From: Pieris napi
Taxonomy: Eukaryota; Arthropoda; Insecta; Lepidoptera; Pieridae
Direction: 5' to 3'
Assembly: GCF_905475465.1 (NCBI RefSeq)
Contig: NC_062255.1
Span: 1,674,001 to 1,738,000 of the forward strand
DNA length: 64,000 nt
Shown here: in pieces, positions 43,310 through 54,633 of the stretch
How the letters are laid out: each line of letters opens with the position of its first letter
Numbering within the stretch: the stretch's first letter is position 1
Made by a program: the position numbers and the translations under genes
The notes under the pieces: generated by a model
The model's database searches: none
What the model saw: the letters and a program-made list of their open reading frames with translations, nothing else
What the model was told of the DNA's origin: nothing

Positions 43310-43675
43310 ACGATGTAAATTTTTCGACGATGTTCACAAAAAAGGGTGGAAAGATGTATTATATGAACTAACTCTTATTAAAAAGCATTTGCTGCGACTC
43401 GAGTGTTTACAAAAAAGATTAATGTGGCATCTTTTTTCTCCAGTGGCATTTCGAAAAAAACTAAGACGTTGTCATTGGAGAATCATAGAACATTTATTGA
43501 TATATCATTTGCGTTTACAATATTTAAGAATCGGGTGGATTGCCCCAATCTTTTAACTACATTTGAATGCGGGGTGTATAAATATCCCTGGCATCCCATC
43601 ATGCCGTTTGTCTTTTGTATGAGTGTGCTGAGCGTTGGCTAATTTTGGTAAATAAATAAATAAATAAGCTCACTT
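43310..43675 (+). pseudogene. LINE fragment (RT C-terminus) with ATAA tail
   Basis: Peptides LENHRTFIDISFAFTIFKNR and VDCPNLLTTFE resemble the C-terminal end of Jockey/CR1-type reverse transcriptases. It ends in AAATAAATAAATAAATAA (43650-43668), the simple-repeat tail of a LINE. Frame-broken upstream. Confidence 0.5.
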
Positions 43676-43739
43676 AGATAATTTATTCTATGATCCTAAC
43701 TAAAAAAAGTTTTAAAAACTTCTTTAACCTCACCATGAA

Positions 43740-44115
43740 CAGCAGAAGTTACTGGGGGTGGAACGCAAGATATTGCCTAAATCCTGGGGCTGACGGGACA
43801 TGGAGAGTCCGAAATAGAAGAGTTGGTAGCCCAGCCCAACATTATAGGCAAATTCAAAGTTATTGACTATTTTGGCCGGGACGCAATGGGCGCATGGACC
43901 AAGATCGGGCGGTAAAGGAAGCTTACTTGAGCCAGCCTAGTTATCGGAGACCAGGTCGGCGTAGGTACCACTGGATCGACAGCGTGAAGGACCTGCTGCA
44001 GCTGAAAGACAGCACTTGGCGGGAGGTGGCAAAGGATAGTGTGCGCTTGAATTTTCTTATTTCAGAAACCAGAACGCTTTTTGGGTCGCAAAACTTAAAA
44101 ACTCAAAAACTTCTT
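43740..44115 (+). pseudogene. RTE-like LINE fragment (RT C-terminus)
   Basis: DRAVKEAYLSQPSYRRPGRR, YHWIDSVKDLLQLKDSTWRE and VAKDSVR form the widespread insect RTE C-terminal pattern (R-x-V-K, GRPG-R, W-x-D-x-V-x-x-D-L, W-R-x-x-A-x-D-R). Confidence 0.6.
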
Positions 44116-45445
44116 TATTGGAAAAAGGAAAAATTTCTTGGATAAAGGCGAATTTAAGTTACCCGACGTGAGACGTCGCGATCAGTGAAAGACGACCTTT
44201 GTTAAGTTTTTTTGCAGTACCTAACGTAAATTAAGAGTTTATCTTCGTTATATAATCATTCGACTTGAAAAATGCAAATTAGTTTAAATATAGAACCTTT
44301 TTGAACTAAAATACATGCAGCCATTTCCGTTCTAGTCTCAGAATTTCATTCCAATATTTTACGTACCACCTCATTATGCAAGAACTTTACGAACATCGAT
44401 GTCGTGTCGTAAATGTCTTTGCTGTTGTCCCATTTGATATATTGCCTTTGTACAGTATTGTTATGACTATGCAATTATATAAAAATAACGTCAACCCCGA
44501 GCGAGGCAGCTTTAAAGCTACTGCTCAGACTATTGCAAAACGCGACTTCAGTGAGTTATGTAACCTTTTTTTTTGTTAACTGAGGTGGAAATGCATTTGC
44601 GCATCCCTGCCCTGCCCTCAAAAGTTGCAGGGGTATGTGGGACTCGACTCTCTGCTATTCAGAGACTAGGTGAGAAATACCCAGTAAATCACCTCGAGTA
44701 GTTCCTACAAAGCCGCGTTACAGGGGCTCCGGTCGCAGTCGCATTCTACCGGGACCTCAACGGCATGTTACACTCCAAAACCTCCGGTGCAGTATGCAGT
44801 ACATAGGAAATAGGAGATGGGCATATCTTCTCCTATTTACTCCCCTTCTTCTACCCCTAGGATTCGTCCTAAAGCGCTCCCTCTCTCGTTCTGCTATCTC
44901 CTGAGTAATGTAACCTAACATTAGTTAAGTTACATATATATATTTTAGTACATAATTAGAGGCGTACACAAAATGTACGCATCGCACACTTGTTTTAACC
45001 ACACTCATAAATTGAATTCTCCAATCTCCAATTCTCGTTTCCGATATAGTCCAATAACATAAGTGTCATTAAGATTTGTGTACACTTAGATAAGCCAAGT
45101 TAGTTTTTTAGCGTCGCAAACCCACTACCAGTAAATTAATAATTAATTAATTATAAATATTATCTTAGTTATAAGCTCATATATTTTTAAACCATTAAAG
45201 TGAGTTGTTACTCAGCTTCAAAGTGTTTTATTTGAACATCTCCATACAACAACCACCACCGAACTTATGGCGCGTTGCGTTTGATCGTTGAGTCTGAACA
45301 ATATTCATAGGATAACTAATGTAACAGATTTTATTGTCTGAGTTTTTATGCTTTAAATGCTCATTGCAATCATTAAAAAGTCCTGGATTAAAATGATTTG
45401 GTTAAATGATTAGATTAAGTTCCACATCATTTTCTTTATTGTATT
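44116..45445. other. No gene seen; possible LTR-like stretch
   Basis: 44580-44905 is more GC-rich than its surroundings. From TGTAACCTAACATTAG (~44910) to ACAACAACCACCACCGAA (~45260) the sequence has the look of a solo LTR, but I could not find a matching second copy or a target duplication. Confidence 0.25.
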
Positions 45446-45448
45446 CAG

Positions 45449-48447
45449 GGGGTCTAGCCAAGATGGCTTAACAGTAGTGTATGTAGAAAGTCGAAAACTA
45501 AATTTGTATGAAAATGACAGCTCGTGTCGACAGTCGGTAGCCTAGGCCCTAAAGGCGTGAGTCGGGATACAATAAGCGACGCCATGACAGTGCTACGAAA
45601 AGACACACATTAACGCTTACGCTATTCGGTAGCCAACGGCCAATTAATGTTTCGGCAGTGTAGAAAAAACGGCGTTTCTCCGCCATGTTTTAGCGTGATC
45701 TCAAAAGCTGCTGTTTGCAATAATTCAGTACAACTATTGCCATCTTTAATGGCTACCGTTTTAAAAACATGTCATATTTTGGACGTTTTAACGAAATGGT
45801 TTTAATTTGTTATCTGTCTTTTTTTAACGTTCTCGTGTAATTATAATAATTTAAACTAGAGTTAATATTTTTAAGTTAAGAGTTTTAGTTTTTCTATGTG
45901 AATCAATGCGAGGATAACATAATAGACATAGATAAATATGAAAATATCAAGAAATCAGCAAATTAGTATAGGTAAATCCTAGTTATATTGGATATCTCTT
46001 GACTCTTATTGATATTTATATTGCATGTAAGTTCATGAAATTGTTCTTTAATTTTAAAAATACATATACCATTTAATATTGCATATATTATGTAATCACA
46101 AAGTAAAATTATTGTACATTTTATTTGTATATTTCAGATGATAAAGCAGTCACTAATGAACATAATTAGAAGTTCTAAATATATTAATGAAATAAAGTGG
46201 ATTTATAGGTACTTCATGAACTTTGGAAATATAAAATCTAGTGAGCAATACTAAGGAATGGTAAGCAGATATTTTCTTTAATTATTTACTAAGTTTATAT
46301 ACTAGAGAAGTTATTATAATATTGTTAATGAATGAGAAGTTTGAATTCAAGTCCTTTGGGAGTTACTGACATTGTTTGGTTATTAAGAACTTTAATTGAC
46401 AATAAGCAGCAGTGACAAATTAAGTATATTTTTAAGTTTAGAATTAAGTAAAGAGTTTTAATACTAAAGTTACCTATTGAACAAACCTTGGGCCGATCTT
46501 ACAGTTTAGTTTGTCAGTTTTCTATTTGATCAAAGTACTAACTTAAATATTTTCTTTTCAGAAAAAGAGAAGCTATGGAGTATGAAATAATGGTTGGTTA
46601 AGTAACATTACCTCAAGAACAGGAAACAGTAACTGAAACTATGTTCTTCTACATTTAATCTTAATAAGTTCAGCAGTTTGAATGTTAATGAGACATTATT
46701 ATAAACAAACTGCATTTGTAGATTTTGGGAAGAATTATATCTTTACAATAACTATTATTATTTACAATTGTTGTGTTAAGGAAACAATCACAATTTTTTT
46801 AATCGCCCAGGATGTATTCATAGTAACTGTAGGTATATTAGTAATTTTATGAAATCATCACAACATCAGCTAACTAGTTAGGTTTTATGAATTGAACAAT
46901 TTTTTGTATATAACAGCACACAAACAAGATATTGACATTGCTGCAAACTAACACTTACATTTATTAGTTAATTATCTACATATATAAATATGAATACATC
47001 TACATTAGGTAGTAATGCATTTAATTTGATGCACCTGTGTGTGTTCAGTAGTAATGTCTGTATTGTTTAATAAGTTGTTACATATGCTTATTTTTCTATG
47101 TAGACTGCATTATGTTAAGGAAGATATTTGGTGCCTTATTTTAATAAAAAATAACCATAACTGAAACATTTTTATTTTGCTACCTGTTAGTTTAATATTC
47201 CTAACTATTAGTAGGTATGGGTCATTCATATATGCATTATCTGTATATTCTTGTAAAATAAACTAATATTGTGAACCACTTTAATGGCTTTTCCTACTAA
47301 AGAAGACATAGGTAAATTACCAAAAATAAAACTGACAAATACATAACATACAATGTTTATTCATTTCTTACTTAAACAGATTTTGCATTTACATATTCAC
47401 TAGTAGCAAATCACTGATATAACCAAAAGTTAATTGACATAAATATTAACTTAAAATAAGCATCAAACTTAAATTTATATATAAGATGTTGGAGCAACAA
47501 TATGGAGTCAAGTTGTATGGAGTGGGTAATAATTTAAGTTTCTATTTTATAATTTTAATTAATCCCTCTTTTTTTTATAAATATATTATAAACAATCAAC
47601 CTTTATGACTCTAACTTAAACTGAAATTGTTTGTTGGACATAAACAGAGATAATTCCAACTAGTAGCAAATCACTAATAAAATCTACACTTATATAAAAA
47701 TCTGCTTTCAAATTGACATTAAAAATGTTCAAGCACAAACACCAAACCTAATTAAAGCTTAAATCAAACTCTAATTTCAGTGTTCACACTAGTCTACGTT
47801 TCTATTGTTTAAAATTCCTTGGACTTTATCAACTTCTAGTCAACCTTATTTTCACTCTTTATTTATCAATCCACAGTACTATTTCTATTGTTTCTTCTAA
47901 GCGGTAACAAAATATGTTGCTTCTTCATTTTGCAGATTAGTTGTGAGGTCAAAACTCAAATCCTAAAAATATCAAAGTACTACTAATTATTATTATATAC
48001 CGCGATTATGCAATTTCAAAATATTGTATTTATTTGTAGCCTTACATTTCTGAGAAAACATGAAACAAAACATAATTAATTTAAACATGCAATTAAAATT
48101 CATTTATATTCACTTTGCACCTTCCGTAAATTCCACTTAAATCGAATATTGTTCGAACCTTGCTGACATTCTAATGTCCCTTTTGCAGCTTCCAATTGCA
48201 AATTTACAATAATATTGTAAAGTTTTAACTTCTATTTGTTTATAAAAGTGACATTAGGAATACATTTAATCCAGAGACAATATGACGGAATAAGGTGCTA
48301 CGAACAGCAGCTCGCATCTACGCTGTCGACTTTGCGGTAATGTATCGACATGCCTCTTGGCTACGAACGAAGCGTTTTCGACAGTACAATTACGCAAAAG
48401 CGGTAGTGTATGTAGAATACTTTTCGACACCAATATGGCTAGACCCC
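45449..48447. mobile_element. 3-kb TIR element without coding capacity
   Basis: Ends GGGGTCTAGCCA...TGGCTAGACCCC, flanked by CAG on both sides (45446-45448 and 48448-48450). Subterminal regions also pair loosely (GTAGTGTATGTAGAA on the left, AGTGTATGTAGAATAC on the right is direct; TGTCGACAG-type blocks are inverted). The interior is very AT-rich with no frame over ~60 codons and one diverged internal duplication (ACTAGTAGCAAATCACT at 47397 and 47658). Confidence 0.55.
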
Positions 48448-48689
48448 CAGGGTTTCATTGGCACGTTAATTATAAAAAAAACCCATAAATTAGTTTGTCT
48501 GTACACTTTACACAAACGGGCACCAAGGGAAATTTCTTATTTGGGTCTGTATACTTATAATCGTGTAAATTAATAGCGGGGTTCTGGCATTTTTTTTAAA
48601 TTAATTATTGATGAATTCTTTAAAACCGATGTACATGAATAAACAATAAGAAGTGGTCAGCAATAAAGACTTGTTTACTATTTTTAATT

Positions 48690-49130
48690 AAATAAGTTAG
48701 AGTAGGTACAACCTATTCTTTCCAAAATGACACAGCTTGAATCCTTCTAGGCATGCTTTCCACGATGTTCTTAATAAAGTTTGCAAGAATGCAAAGACTC
48801 TTTTTAACGCTGCGCTGATCTTACTTGAATCTATACAACATCCCAGACATTTTCAATTGGATTGAGGTCAGGACTTCGAGCTGGCCAATCTAAATGATGG
48901 ATCCAATATTTGCATGTACGGTTCCACGTCGCCAGAAGGATGCGGGCGACCATTGTCGTCCTTAAAAATGGAAAATTCCTCAACAGAAGTCAATGCGGGT
49001 TGTGCATGTGGAGTTAGGATTTCCGTTTTATACCGGTGTGCATTTAATGTACCATTTTCTAAGAAAACTAACTCCGACGAATTAACCTTTTTCTCGGATA
49101 TAAAACTGTGCAACGGTTATGCCCTTCACT
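48690..49130 (-). pseudogene. Tc1-like transposase remnant
   Basis: Minus strand: ELVFLENGTLNAHRY, EILTPHAQPALTSVEEFSIF and KDDNGRPH (second catalytic D), then after a frame change WPARSPDLNPIENVWD (third acidic residue region). This is the C-terminal half of a Tc1/mariner-type DDE transposase with stops and frameshifts. Confidence 0.7.
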
Positions 49131-50075
49131 CTAGCACTACTATGCTAATAAAGAAACGAGACAAAACATTACTGCGTTTAAAATTATTTAATAACTTATG
49201 GATTGTTTATTTATCAAAATAGAAATTTAAATATGGAAGGTAACTTTGGTCTCAGTGTTTCGGGTCGCGTGTTCGTAGACGCATGTCTCGCGTGCTACGC
49301 CGTAGCGGGCTACGTAAACCTTGTACTTAGTTTTTTATTAAGATCACGGTTTTATGATATTGCAATAATCTGGTTTTTCTGTGGACTGTTCGTCAAAATG
49401 TCGGATTTTATGGTTTGTATTTACTTGTGATTAATCGTATTTATAATTTAAGGGTCTAACTTTCTATGTCGTTTAGTTTCCTTAATAAATAAATAAATAT
49501 CCATAGTTTTATTTTTATAATAGAGAAATAGATTAACATTTAGTTGTTTAGTTTATTTTTTATTTGTCTTTTTTTAGTTACATCATCATCTTATTAAATA
49601 ACTTAATCACAAATGTAATATTCCCAATATTGGTAAAATTATTTGAAAGTAACAATCAAGTGTAAAAACTTCAGTACCACGAAAGCCTAACATCAAACAG
49701 AACGAGCAGCAATTTTATATCAATATTTTATTATAGACAGAACATTAATAAGTCATCAAGGTATAAACTACCTTGATTTTACTTTAATCAGTAAGTTAAT
49801 CTGAAAATTACATTTAAAATATATAACGTACGTAAATTCTATCTAATATTTCCTGCTTTCAATGCAAATATTGTAGCAACAAAGAATGCCGATAAGATGA
49901 CGTTGGTTCATTTTATGGGTATTGGTTTTTATTGATTTGTAATTGTGATGTCGCAAATTGGTGCAAGCACGCGATTTTTTTACTTGCAAAGGAACTAATG
50001 TGGTCGCAACGGGAATTTGATATTACTTACAAAATCGATATATAGTATATTAACTATAAAAATAAATTAGTATAG
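49131..50075. other. No gene seen
   Basis: AT-rich. A 65-codon frame with two hydrophobic segments (49233-49430) has no supporting context. Confidence 0.3.
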
Positions 50076-50224
50076 TAGGTACAACCTTTTTAGGTCTGGG
50101 CCTCAAATTTCCGAATCTGTTTCATGATAATTTTTCAATCTGATAAGCAAGTAGGTGATTAGCCTCCTGAAACATGCCGTCGACTTTTTGGGTCTAAGGC
50201 AAGCCGGTTTCCTCACGATGTTTG
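50076..50224 (-). mobile_element. tRNA-derived SINE, tail half
   Basis: AGGTCTGGGCCTCAAATTTC through CCGGTTTCCTCACGATGTTT; the tRNA-like head is missing. 50225-50730 holds nothing recognisable. Confidence 0.6.
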
Positions 50225-50731
50225 CATTAATTTATCTATACACAAATATTATAACAATGCGATGCTGTTGTTGTTAAAATTCTCAATAAAGAACTTGATA
50301 TATAGATATATCTATATATTTTTGAGCTGATGTTGCATATGGGTCGCACAGTACAAAAAAAAAATTCTTTCAATAGCTATTGCGAGCTATAAACGAATGG
50401 CGCAAGAAGTAGCTGTTTAGATATTTAATTATTATGTTAATGTCAAATTATTTCATTTGAGTCTTTTTTTATGCTAACAACAAAGTGTTTTTTAATAGTA
50501 AACCATAAAAAATAAAATCAATATTTTACTTTAACTAATTGATCTTGCTAAATCATTCAGTTTTACAAATTTATTATAATATTAGCTTTAATTTAAATAA
50601 TTCTAGATTCGAGAAGATTCTACCACCTAGTACATTTTGAGTGTATTCGGTACAAACAAACAAAATACAAAACTTTCCTCTATATGTTACTCTATTCAAC
50701 GTACCACTAATTATTATTAATAAAATCCTTT

Positions 50732-50845
50732 TTTTATAGAACAGGGGGTAAACGGGCAGGCTCATCTGATGTTAAGTGATACCGCCACCCATGGACACTC
50801 TCAATGCCAGAGGGATCGCGAGTTCGTTGCCGGCTTTTAAAACTT
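50732..50845 (-). mobile_element. 3' stub of CR1/Jockey-like LINE
   Basis: TTTTTTATAGAACAGGGGG, GTTAAGTGATACCGCC and CCATGGACACTCTCAATGCC; very close to the 16203 element. Confidence 0.7.
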
Positions 50846-51809
50846 TACTGTCGCCTATATTACGTCTTATTTCCAATACGTAACGTATTAGAAATAAAAC
50901 TTAATAAGCTCCGTGTGACTGTCGCATGACACTGAGCGTGATCGATCTTTTCGTATGTTTATATTTCAATGTACTATAAACCTTATTGTATGTACACTTA
51001 TGAACGTCAAGAAAATCTTCTACATTCACTGCCACATTCCAAGGGTAGCTAAGTGTTGAAAGGAGCTTCAACATCACATCGAGTCTGTATTATAAAACGT
51101 TTTTCAAAAATGTTGTCTCTTATACGAGCCAAGGGTAGGCTTTATAAATTTTACCCCCCGCCCGAAAGTGTAGCCAGGCACTCTCTTTAACGTTTACATT
51201 CATGTAGCATTCGTTAGAGAAATAATAATAAAGCCCGTTTATTTTCAATCTTTACAAATATTGAATATATACAGTTTAGATTTGTTATATACATTTTATT
51301 TGTTAGTGAATGTATTCATTTTATTACGTGCGGTGCTACACATTAAAAGTGGTTTTATGGCGATGGTAATTACGTCCCTTTTCATCGCACAAGTAAAGTT
51401 AACATTTTATTTTTAAATGCCCTCTAATGGGTCAAATTTGTCCTCATTTTTACATGTGTGATGTTTGAGAGCCAAAATAAAATAAAAGTCCAAGTCAGTT
51501 TGGACAATTTTATAGAAACAAACATTGCGCGGAAAAATCAATTACTTGATATATAGCTTCTATGTTTCAAGGTACATTTGGAACCTAACATTATAAAAAT
51601 TGATGTATTAGCCTTTCAATGTTATCGACGACTATTTAATTAAAACGGCCTTGTTTTGATCTATTTCTAACACACATTAGGGGTTGACATTGACTTGCAT
51701 AGCACGCACGACGTGCTTGTACATTTTTTATGTTTGCATGACAATGGTGAAGGTTAGGAAAATTAATTCTTTGACGCGATTATCGATGTAATTTAAATTG
51801 AGTTGCTAT

Positions 51810-52233
51810 TAGACCACAAGCCCATGAACAAAAAATACCTGTGAAATGACCCAACCTGAATTACACTTAGAAGGCTGTTACTATATCTGAAAATAGCTCT
51901 GAGCACTATGCCGTCATTTCTGAGCGGTACATGTGAGTACGTGAGTGAATGGACTTTCTCAAGTACAATGGGGGAATTTCGACTAATTATTAATGTACGG
52001 CTTTGTTATAAGTGTATAGATGATTAAAAATAAATGTCGAAAAACCTAGTGCCGTACAAAAGTGATGGTGCCGGAAGTCGGTGCAAATTTTTAATTCGAC
52101 GACAGTTGCAGGAGCAATATAGGTCATTTATTACTGTACGGCATTTGTGTGATTCCTTTTGGACACATATACAGATACTTTACCCGTAAACGCCGTACAT
52201 ATTCCCAGCGGAGCGGTCGAAAGCCAAGGGTCG
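51810..52233. repeat. Left terminal inverted repeat (424 bp)
   Basis: Starts TAGACCACAAGCCCATGAAC and runs to GCCAAGGGTCG. Mismatches against the right repeat are few (for example near 51852, 51946, 51961 and 52039). Contains four TGTACGGC/GCCGTACA sites. Confidence 0.92.
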
Positions 52234-52442
52234 GAACCCTACCCCTACACCCATATACCCTAAGGTCATTGTAAAATGTACGGCAACATGTTCAAAATAT
52301 TATTTAACACGGACAATAATGTTTTATAATTATGCCGTCCAAATATTATAGTTAATATTTGTGTAATTAAATATTTATCGAAATTTCAGGATTTACCAAG
52401 TTCTTACTGCTGTAAGATCAGAGAATAATGTACGGCAACTTG

Positions 52443-52456
52443 TTTTTTTACATAAT
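52443..52456. repeat. Target-site duplication of the RTE insertion (left)
   Basis: TTTTTTTACATAAT, repeated at 53880-53893. A 14-bp duplication fits target-primed reverse transcription. Confidence 0.85.
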
Positions 52457-53879
52457 AATAATAATTAATAATAATTAAGCCTCATTTATTCCTTGAAAAA
52501 TTTACAAATTTACAAAAAGTTACAAAATATATACACACACACACAAAATATATACATATATATATATATACACACACACCATATATATATATATATTCGG
52601 TTTTTTCAAGGACCTCTTATTGAGTATAGGCCTCCTCCAATTGACTCCATCTCTCTCTGTTTTGAGCATTTTTCTCCCAATCCTCTCCACCAACTTTCTT
52701 AAGCTCATCGGCCCACCGTGCAAGAGGGCGACCACGCTTTCTTTTTCCTGGTGGCCCTTTCCACTTTGTTACCCTTTTTGTCCATCTGCCATTATTCATT
52801 CGAGCGGTATGGCCCGCCCATTTCCACTTAAGTTTTTTGCAATAGGACAGTGCATCAATAACCTTTGTTTTGTTTCTTATTTGTGTACTTCTGATCTTGT
52901 CCTTCAGTTTTAAATTGAGTATACTGCGTTCCATTCCTCGTTGACAAGTTGTTATTTTTCTATTTGTGTTCGAGTCATATATCCATGATTGGCAACCGTA
53001 AGAAAGACATGGCAATATACACGTGTCTAAGACTTTCTTTTTTAGGTATATTGGTATCTCTGCCTTCAGTACTTCTTTGTATCCCCAGAATTTGTTCCAT
53101 GACATCCTAGTTCTCCTATCAACTTCGTCATGATGCCGTGAATTTTTAAAAGATATTTCCTTACCCAAATATATGTATTGTTGCACGTATTCTAAGGGGT
53201 ATCCATTAATTTGGACAGGATCCTGTACGTGATTTGTCATTATTTTTGTTTTGTTTTTGTTTAATTCCAATCCTATTGCCCGGCTAATAGAGCAGAGTTC
53301 GTTTATCATTTCCTCTAATTGTAGTGATGTTTCTGAGAATAAAACGATGTCATCAGCAAATCTCAAGTTGTTTAAGTAATTACCATCAATAATTATACCT
53401 TTATGTGTCCAATTAAGCTTTTGCATTATGCTTTGAAGTACTGTTATAAATATGGCAGGAGAAAGTGGGTCACCTTGTCTAACCCCTCTTTTAATGGCTA
53501 TTTTGGGTCCCCTTTTTTCTAGTTTGATTCGGCTTACACTTTTGGAGTAAATATCCTTAACTAGTTCAATCACTCCTGATGGTACCTTACATTCGTGGAG
53601 GGCATTCCACATACTGTTGTGTGAGATGGAATCGAAAGCTTTTGCGTAATCTATAAATGCCAGATATAGTGGTCTCTTTTTTTCTTTATACTTCTCAATA
53701 ATTTGATCCACAACATAAATATGATCAATTGTTGAAAATCCTCGTCTGAAACCAGCTTGTTCTGTGGGCTGAAAATCCTGTATATGCGTGGAGATTCTGC
53801 TCTCTATGCATGAAGCAAATAATTTGTAGAGATTTGGTTGTAAGCTTATCGGTCTATAGTTACCTTTTTTTACCTTACG
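52457..53879 (-). mobile_element. RTE-clade LINE, 5'-truncated (1.4 kb)
   Basis: Inserted in the left arm of the large TIR transposon. The 3' end (left) is a simple ATT/AATT-type tail, preceded by a microsatellite of TATA and CACA units at 52525-52600. The 5' end is truncated inside the reverse transcriptase. Confidence 0.85.
52617..53879 (-). CDS. RTE reverse transcriptase, C-terminal 420 codons
   Basis: Open from the truncation to TGA/TAA at 52619-52617 without a break. Segments in order: KGNYRPISLQPNLYKLFASC, TEQAGFRRGFSTIDHIYVV, the palm aspartate in AFIDYAKAFDSISH, RGVRQGDPLSPAIFITVLQ, the catalytic LRFADDIVLFSE box, then LNKNKTKIMTN and IYLGKEISFKNSRHHDEVDR. The C-terminal part has LSYGCQSWIYDSNTNRKITT and ends with GRPLARWADELKKVGGEDWE, NRERWSQLEEAYTQ, typical of RTE elements. 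The endonuclease half is missing, so this copy cannot move. The clean frame implies a young insertion, younger than the transposon it hit. A fragment of the same family lies at 26400-26487. Confidence 0.88.
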   Translation of the reverse strand, partial: RKVKKGNYRPISLQPNLYKLFASCIESRISTHIQDFQPTEQAGFRRGFSTIDHIYVVDQIIEKYKEKKRPLYLAFIDYAKAFDSISHNSMWNALHECKVPSGVIELVKDIYSKSVSRIKLEKRGPKIAIKRGVRQGDPLSPAIFITVLQSIMQKLNWTHKGIIIDGNYLNNLRFADDIVLFSETSLQLEEMINELCSISRAIGLELNKNKTKIMTNHVQDPVQINGYPLEYVQQYIYLGKEISFKNSRHHDEVDRRTRMSWNKFWGYKEVLKAEIPIYLKKKVLDTCILPCLSYGCQSWIYDSNTNRKITTCQRGMERSILNLKLKDKIRSTQIRNKTKVIDALSYCKKLKWKWAGHTARMNNGRWTKRVTKWKGPPGKRKRGRPLARWADELKKVGGEDWEKNAQNRERWSQLEEAYTQ

Positions 53880-54466
53880 TTTTTTTACATAATGTTACTA
53901 AATATTACCGTTGTACATTATAGCCGTTCATTATAAATGGTAACAAATAAAAATATTATGATAAAAAATATATGAAATTTCCGAAATTTAGATGACTTTT
54001 CAAATGCTCCTAGAGTAATATGGGGAGTAATATTTTCAAAGATTATTGTTATTTTATATGTAACAAATATAAATTAAAAAAAAAAAACAGATGCCGTACA
54101 TTTTACTCCAGATTATTCTTTACAGCTGATAAAAACTTCGACGACGTTTGAGGTGTCCCTTAAGGTCATTTATAACTGTACGGCATTCAAAAAAATTTGT
54201 TTGTAATAATAAATAATAACAAAAATTATAATGCTGTACATTTTAAATGACAAATTACGTATAATACTCGTATACCTAGCTATGAAAAGTGTTATCTTCA
54301 GCATTCAAGCTTTTGAAAGTTTAATTTTCAAAATTTTAATAAATACATTTAATTTATGTTTTCGATCTATTTATATGAAATGCTTGTACACTAGTTTATC
54401 TTAAAAAAGAGATCTTATAACAATAATATTCCATTCGGGGTTCGATTAATAACTAAGGATTTTTTT

Positions 54467-54558
54467 TTATATAGAATCTTCATCTGATTCGTTATCAGTC
54501 TCGTATTCAGTTAATTCCGCATCAGAAGTAAGTTCTCCCTCACCGTCGCGCTCGGCGT
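54467..54558 (-). CDS. Candidate transposase of the large element, exon 3 (acidic C-terminus)
   Basis: An acceptor TGTATTTCAG leads into DAERDGEGELTSDAELTEYE and TDNESDEDSI, then TAG/TAA at 54467. This is a strongly acidic tail. The preceding 75 bases (54559-54633) have a GTAATG donor and this acceptor and are a multiple of three without stops. They can therefore be spliced out or read through; the spliced form removes FPCTCNLLTIIKLQRHICIS, which does not fit the acidic context. Confidence 0.6.
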
Positions 54559-54633
54559 CTGAAATACAAATATGTCTTTGTAATTTAATTATTGTAAGAA
54601 GATTACAAGTGCAAGGAAAAATGTATTCATTAC

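Larger units (their letters stand above)
51994..54240. repeat. TGTACGGC motif array, left side
   Basis: Exact sites: plus orientation at 51994, 52135, 52277, 52429 and 54177; minus orientation (GCCGTACA) at 52051, 52192 and 54093. One-mismatch forms occur at 52334 and 54233. In the left repeat, orientations alternate. Likely protein-binding sites for the transposase. Confidence 0.8.

Noticed and set aside
44910..45265. Possible solo LTR (TGTAACC...CACCGAA)
   Set aside because: No second copy, no target duplication and no adjacent coding sequence could be found.
49203..49430. 65-75-codon frame with two hydrophobic segments
   Set aside because: Hydrophobic residues come readily from AT-rich DNA; no promoter, no poly(A) signal close by and no homology seen.
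51810..51811. A TA duplication (Tc1/mariner-type) for the large element
   Set aside because: Possible by eye, with ends starting GACCAC. However, the extra matching flanks (TAT/TAT here and TAA/TAA at the foldback) favour a 3-bp duplication and ends starting TAGACCA.
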